Source: Fabrea salina (lineage: Eukaryota; Ciliophora; Heterotrichea; Heterotrichida; Fabreidae). Taken from it: 64,000 nt of DNA. Location of the stretch: assembly GCA_022984795.1 (NCBI GenBank), contig JALIHJ010000004.1, positions 62,001 through 126,000 on the forward strand. Direction: 5' to 3'. Made by a program: the position numbers and the translations under genes. The number at the start of each line of letters is the position of its first letter. The first letter of the stretch is position 1. A model generated the notes under the pieces. The model was not told where the DNA came from. It searched no databases and saw only the letters and a list, made by a program, of their open reading frames with translations. Below are positions 60,739 to 64,000 of the stretch, one piece after another.

Positions 60739-62244
60739 TTACTTCTGTGATTTATACTTGAGTAAGTCGAAAAGAGTTGGCTTAGGTGAGTCTTCTTCGT
60801 CTTCAGTTTTTTTAGGGGGGTTCTTGGGAGGAGGTCTGGGTTTGGGGGGTTCTTTTAGCACTTGTCCGAAGGAACTCCAAATGCTTTTGGACTCCTCTTC
60901 ACTGCTTGAGCTTTCTTGAGGCTTTACTTGTTCTTCTTGCTTAACTTGGGCAACTTGGGGGTTTTGGAAGTAAGCAACTAGTAAGTTGTTGGCTTCTTCT
61001 TCTTCTTTTCTGCGTCTAGCTATCATGGCTTGGGTTCTTTCTTCTTTTTTCTTGGCACGAATTCTGGACTGCTTTCTTTTTTCGAGTTCTGGTTTAAACT
61101 CTGAAAACACCTGAGCACTCACTAGTTTCTTCATGTCTAGTTCCACTAGAAAAACTGTAGCCCCTTTTGCAATGTGGGTCAAAAACCTGTATGTTTTGTA
61201 CTCAGTTTCTGTGACGTAAACAGGAGTCACTTCAAATACTCTAGACCGAACCAGTGCTGGAAACTCACAAAAAGAACCGTAATGCTTAAGCAGCATTCTA
61301 ACGTTTAGCGGGTGCAGGAAGTAAGGCTGGGAGTCTGATACTTGGTAAAAGTAATAGAAAACTGAGGTGTCTCGGGGCGGTTCAGGAAGCACTTCTAGTT
61401 CAGGGGCTTCAACTAACTCTTCTGATTCCTTTTTAAGGTTTTTCAAGGCTTTTTGGAGGGCGGAGTGTTCAAAAGAGTCCTCAGTAACTTTGAGTTCTTC
61501 TTGGATTTCCTTGAGCTGCCTATTGTAGTCGTCTGTTCCGTGAGTGTAAACGTTTAGTCTGTTGTAGATACTTTGGTTTGATCTGTTTTCTACAAAGCCT
61601 TCAACAACTTGTCCAGTAAGGTTCTCTCCACAAGCTAGAATGCTTAGTTTGCCTTTTTCTCTGCGCATTAGTTTCATAGAGATAAAGGAGTTTTCGTGCA
61701 CAGGCTCAACTTTAACCACTTCAACAGGCCTTAGGTTGGGAGGTCTGAGTTCGATGTGGCACACTGGGCACTTCTTCGCATCAGTTGCCCAGAAGTAGCG
61801 AATGGCGCAAGGCCAGCAATAACAGTGGCCACACTTGTTGACTCGTCCAGCAGTGTACGTGTGCTCTAGACAAATAGGACATGTATACTCGTGAGTCACT
61901 AGACGAGTGACTTTTGCTACGCTGTCCCAGTCAATGGGGGCATTTGGGTCTAGGTGGTACTCAGAGCAGCATGCCTGGGGTTTGAGTGAAAACCTGTAGT
62001 AAGGGTTGAGAGTCAGGTCTGATACTCCTTTTCTGTAACCTTTAGGCATCCGAACTGGTCTGGTCTGTTTGGTTTCAGTAAATTTAAAGCCTAAGTCAAA
62101 AGGAACCTTTTTAGGCTTTTTTTCGCGGGGCCGTTGTTGTTTGGGGGTTGGTTTGAACTCTGGGGCGTTAGCACTGATGGTTTGGTTGGGTTTTGGTTGG
62201 AAAAGGTTTTTCCGAGAGTGTGTTTTGTTATCTTTTTCTTGCAT
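60739..62244 (-). CDS. RNF10: RNF10-like RING E3 ubiquitin ligase
   Basis: The 501-residue protein has a RING finger near residues 122-165 (C-P-I-C-L-E, K-C-G-H-C-Y-C-W-P-C, C-P-V-C) preceded by W-D-S-V-A-K-V, as in RNF10. A conserved domain after the RING and a basic, Ser/Glu-rich C-terminus follow the RNF10 plan. RNF10 is known to ubiquitinate 40S ribosomal proteins during ribosome quality control. Near the N-terminus, I-S-A-N-A-P-E-F-K-P (residues 23-32) resembles a PAM2 motif. I chose ATG 62244. Confidence 0.82.
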   Translation of the reverse strand: MQEKDNKTHSRKNLFQPKPNQTISANAPEFKPTPKQQRPREKKPKKVPFDLGFKFTETKQTRPVRMPKGYRKGVSDLTLNPYYRFSLKPQACCSEYHLDPNAPIDWDSVAKVTRLVTHEYTCPICLEHTYTAGRVNKCGHCYCWPCAIRYFWATDAKKCPVCHIELRPPNLRPVEVVKVEPVHENSFISMKLMRREKGKLSILACGENLTGQVVEGFVENRSNQSIYNRLNVYTHGTDDYNRQLKEIQEELKVTEDSFEHSALQKALKNLKKESEELVEAPELEVLPEPPRDTSVFYYFYQVSDSQPYFLHPLNVRMLLKHYGSFCEFPALVRSRVFEVTPVYVTETEYKTYRFLTHIAKGATVFLVELDMKKLVSAQVFSEFKPELEKRKQSRIRAKKKEERTQAMIARRRKEEEEANNLLVAYFQNPQVAQVKQEEQVKPQESSSSEEESKSIWSSFGQVLKEPPKPRPPPKNPPKKTEDEEDSPKPTLFDLLKYKSQK

Positions 62245-62342
62245 TGCAAGTAATATCAATGAAAGTATTTATTATTGTGAACTAATACTTAAAGCTACTA
62301 CTTATGGATTGCACAGGATCTGTTTATAACAGTTAAGTGAAT

Positions 62343-63533
62343 ATGGGAGGCAAGAAAAAGAAAGTACCTACTCCAGAGCCAGAGACTCCACCTCAAGAAG
62401 AACAAGAACCCCCTCCTCCTCCTCCAATGATTTACGGAAGACTTGTGTACGTGATTCCTTACAGGTCCCCTGAACTCGTCCAGAAGATCCAGGATTTACA
62501 AGTGCGGATTTCTTGCGAAACGCTGAACCTAGAAGTCCACAGCCGAAGTGCTTTGAGTTCACGCAAACTAACCCAAGAAGAATTAGAGGACCCCTACTTA
62601 GACATTTTAACTGGGTTCGTGCTTATAGACGCAGAAAGCCGGATTTACGTAATAGAAGGAATAGCAGAGGGCGGAATAAAACGCATGATGGAAGGAATCC
62701 CTCTTACTGAGCCCAACACTGCTAGTTCTAAGTTGTTAATGAACTCCCAAGTTATTTGGGATACTAGATACTACCTTAACTTTGGACCTGACCTTAGAAG
62801 AATCAAGTTAAGGGGCAAACTGAGCAAAATACTAATGAAGCCTGACTTATACGTTAAGCAAAAAGTAAGTGAAGAACTAATGAACACCCTGCACACTTTG
62901 ATGGAAATCAAAAGGTGTGAGCGCTTAAAGTTCATAAAAGAGTTCAATTTGTCTCCTGACCCTGAACAACTAGACTTACTTGAAAGGAAGTACGGAGACG
63001 CTTTAACTAGAGAAGACATAACTGGAAAGCCAACAAAAGCTAGAGTGAAGCTGCAAGAACTCACAAGGCGTTCTTCGCAAAACGAACCCGAAATAACTAC
63101 TCAGGAGACTACAACATTGCCCAGAGAAGAAGAAACCCAAAAGGCACCTAAGAAACAGAAGCACAAACTCCCCCTAGACTGCAAGAACCCCAGGTACTCT
63201 GCTTTGTTAAGAACTAAAGAACCCGCCAAAGACTTTAGTAAACTGCACAGGCAAAAAATTAAGCATGATAGCGAAGTAAGTAAGTCAAACAAACCTCTGG
63301 AATATGTGAGAATGGAATCTGAAAACGAAGAGTACTACATTTACAGCGGCCAAAAACTCAATTACACTGAAGTGATGAAACAAAAAATATCTGCTGAAAT
63401 GCAAGCTGACCCTTCTAAGTTCTACGCAAGCAGTGATAAGTTTTTAAGTCTGCAGTGGCCTGTTGTTGACCCTGACGAGTTGCAACTTAGAGAAAGACAG
63501 AAGTTTAATAACACCAGACTCAGGTATAAATAA
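62343..63533 (+). CDS. CFAP92/KIAA1257-like protein
   Basis: The 396-residue protein begins M-G-G-K-K-K-K and a proline-rich stretch, then a domain near residues 30-225: L-V-Y-V-I-P-Y, T-G-F-V-L-I-D-A, Y-V-I-E-G-I-A, L-L-M-N-S-Q-V, L-R-G-K-L-S-K-I-L-M-K-P-D-L-Y. This resembles the DUF-type domain of CFAP92 (KIAA1257), a cilium-associated protein of unknown role; the match is by memory and moderate. The rest is charged. An earlier in-frame GTG was not used. Its TAA abuts the stop of the convergent GFA gene. Confidence 0.55.
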   Translation: MGGKKKKVPTPEPETPPQEEQEPPPPPPMIYGRLVYVIPYRSPELVQKIQDLQVRISCETLNLEVHSRSALSSRKLTQEELEDPYLDILTGFVLIDAESRIYVIEGIAEGGIKRMMEGIPLTEPNTASSKLLMNSQVIWDTRYYLNFGPDLRRIKLRGKLSKILMKPDLYVKQKVSEELMNTLHTLMEIKRCERLKFIKEFNLSPDPEQLDLLERKYGDALTREDITGKPTKARVKLQELTRRSSQNEPEITTQETTTLPREEETQKAPKKQKHKLPLDCKNPRYSALLRTKEPAKDFSKLHRQKIKHDSEVSKSNKPLEYVRMESENEEYYIYSGQKLNYTEVMKQKISAEMQADPSKFYASSDKFLSLQWPVVDPDELQLRERQKFNNTRLRYK

Positions 63534-63926
63534 CTAACTTTTAGAATACTTAGAAATATCAGAAGACTCAAAAGCAGCTTCCCAGTTGCGACCATCAAAA
63601 GACTCAAAGCTTACAGAACGAGCAGGGGAAGTGTCTATGCAGGAATGAATTACTCCGTAGCCGTCAGGATTCGATCTGGGCTTGTAAAAAGGTTGGACTC
63701 CACAAGTTTTGCAAAACAAGTGCACAGCTTGCATTGTGTTGAATCTGTACTCTGTTAAGTTGTTTTGTCCTGACAAAACCCGAAGGTTTGCTTCAGGAAC
63801 TATAACGTGGCTGTTGTTTTTAACAGTGCAAATTGAACAGTTGCAGTTAATGACCGTCAGATCTAAAGGTGCGTCAAACTCAAAAGTGACTGCTTTGCAG
63901 TGACAAGAGCCTGTGTAAGTGGCCAT
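63534..63926 (-). CDS. GFA/CENP-V family protein
   Basis: The 130-residue protein has the zinc-binding pattern of the GFA (glutathione-dependent formaldehyde-activating) fold: G-S-C-H-C-K-A-V near the start, C-N-C-S-I-C and F-C-K-T-C-G-V. The fold is one domain with one or two zincs. In bacteria it was linked to S-hydroxymethylglutathione; in animals, CENP-V. The role here cannot be told apart. The stop TAG directly abuts the convergent neighbour's TAA. Confidence 0.85.
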   Translation of the reverse strand: MATYTGSCHCKAVTFEFDAPLDLTVINCNCSICTVKNNSHVIVPEANLRVLSGQNNLTEYRFNTMQAVHLFCKTCGVQPFYKPRSNPDGYGVIHSCIDTSPARSVSFESFDGRNWEAAFESSDISKYSKS

Positions 63927-63950
63927 TTATGTGCTCTAGATTAGTTAAGG

Positions 63951-64000
63951 TTAGATCATTTTGGCGACAAGAGCATTGATCTTTTGTTCCCTGTTGCCCC
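63951..64000 (-). CDS. Possible C-terminal end of a further gene (partial)
   Basis: From the window edge a minus-strand frame encodes G-N-R-E-Q-K-I-N-A-L-V-A-K-M-I and stops at TAA (63951-63953), 24 bp before the GFA gene start. The sequence looks like a helical protein end, and the spacing fits this window, but 16 codons are too few for certainty. Confidence 0.4.
   Translation of the reverse strand, partial: GNREQKINALVAKMI

Noticed and set aside
1-64000. tRNA or rRNA genes
   Set aside because: I looked for T-arm-like GGTTCRANNCC and paired arms in the gaps and found none that fold convincingly.
1-64000. Bacterial operons
   Set aside because: Short spacing looks bacterial, but 15-nt introns, importin alpha, kinesin, TFIIA and Rab6 show nuclear eukaryotic DNA; GTG/TTG starts were set aside for this reason.
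1-64000. Reassigned stop codons
   Set aside because: TAA, TAG and TGA each end genes at well-supported family C-termini, and no conserved domain needs an in-frame stop to be read through.

Overview
The window reads as macronuclear DNA of a heterotrich ciliate. Three things point there. (1) Genes are broken only by introns of exactly 15 nt: all twelve I could place start GT, end AG and have an A at position 10, the known Stentor/Blepharisma intron type. (2) The standard code works throughout: TAA, TAG and TGA all end genes, and TGA is never needed as a sense codon, which argues against Blepharisma (TGA = Trp) and Condylostoma. (3) The gene content is ciliary and eukaryotic (RSPH14, TMEM107, CFAP96, kinesin, PKG, VPS34, APC4). 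The packing is extreme, with 0-20 bp between most neighbours, which fits a streamlined heterotrich such as Fabrea salina better than Stentor. The species name is inference.

Layout. 1-3.4 kb: end of a RING-like gene, a JTB-like membrane protein, an unknown acylated-looking protein and an IQ-motif protein. 3.4-8.6 kb: two copies of a large transmembrane redox gene (DOMON, cytochrome b561, cytochrome b5, flavin reductase) around one unknown gene. The copies are almost identical over about 1.08 kb at their 3' ends and clearly diverged upstream; one carries a 4-nt frameshift. 8.6-16.7 kb: paraoxonase-like protein, RSPH14, an NT-C2/CaaX protein, a CAMK-type kinase and unknown proteins. 16.7-21.3 kb: a P4-ATPase flippase and a small decaying array of proline-rich tail-anchored proteins. 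21.3-29.2 kb: bromodomain-NET protein, COX15, a triple-PNP-fold protein, a ubiquitin-like protein, a two-repeat Myb protein and the only two sizeable gene-poor gaps. 29.2-43.4 kb: PKG with four cyclic-nucleotide domains, METTL5, Abraxas-like, importin alpha, BCAT, VPS34, PP6, TMEM107, SDA1 and a formin. 43.4-52.7 kb: LYR protein next to a ketoacyl synthase, acid-sphingomyelinase-like protein, BET1-like SNARE, alpha/beta hydrolase, kinesin, a PAM2-like protein and SLC35B1. 52.7-64 kb: Rab6, PCMT, TFIIA gamma, CFAP96, a DENN protein with four introns, APC4, RNF10-like, CFAP92-like and GFA-family proteins.

Most neighbours are housekeeping or ciliary genes with no shared pathway. The adjacency that looks functional is the ketoacyl synthase and LYR-motif protein 4 bp apart, since mitochondrial acyl-ACP binds LYR proteins. 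Same-strand genes 2-5 bp apart and divergent start codons 7-15 bp apart leave almost no room for ordinary promoters or 3' signals, so these must lie inside neighbouring coding sequence. I found no tRNA, rRNA, CRISPR array, transposon or virus-like element.
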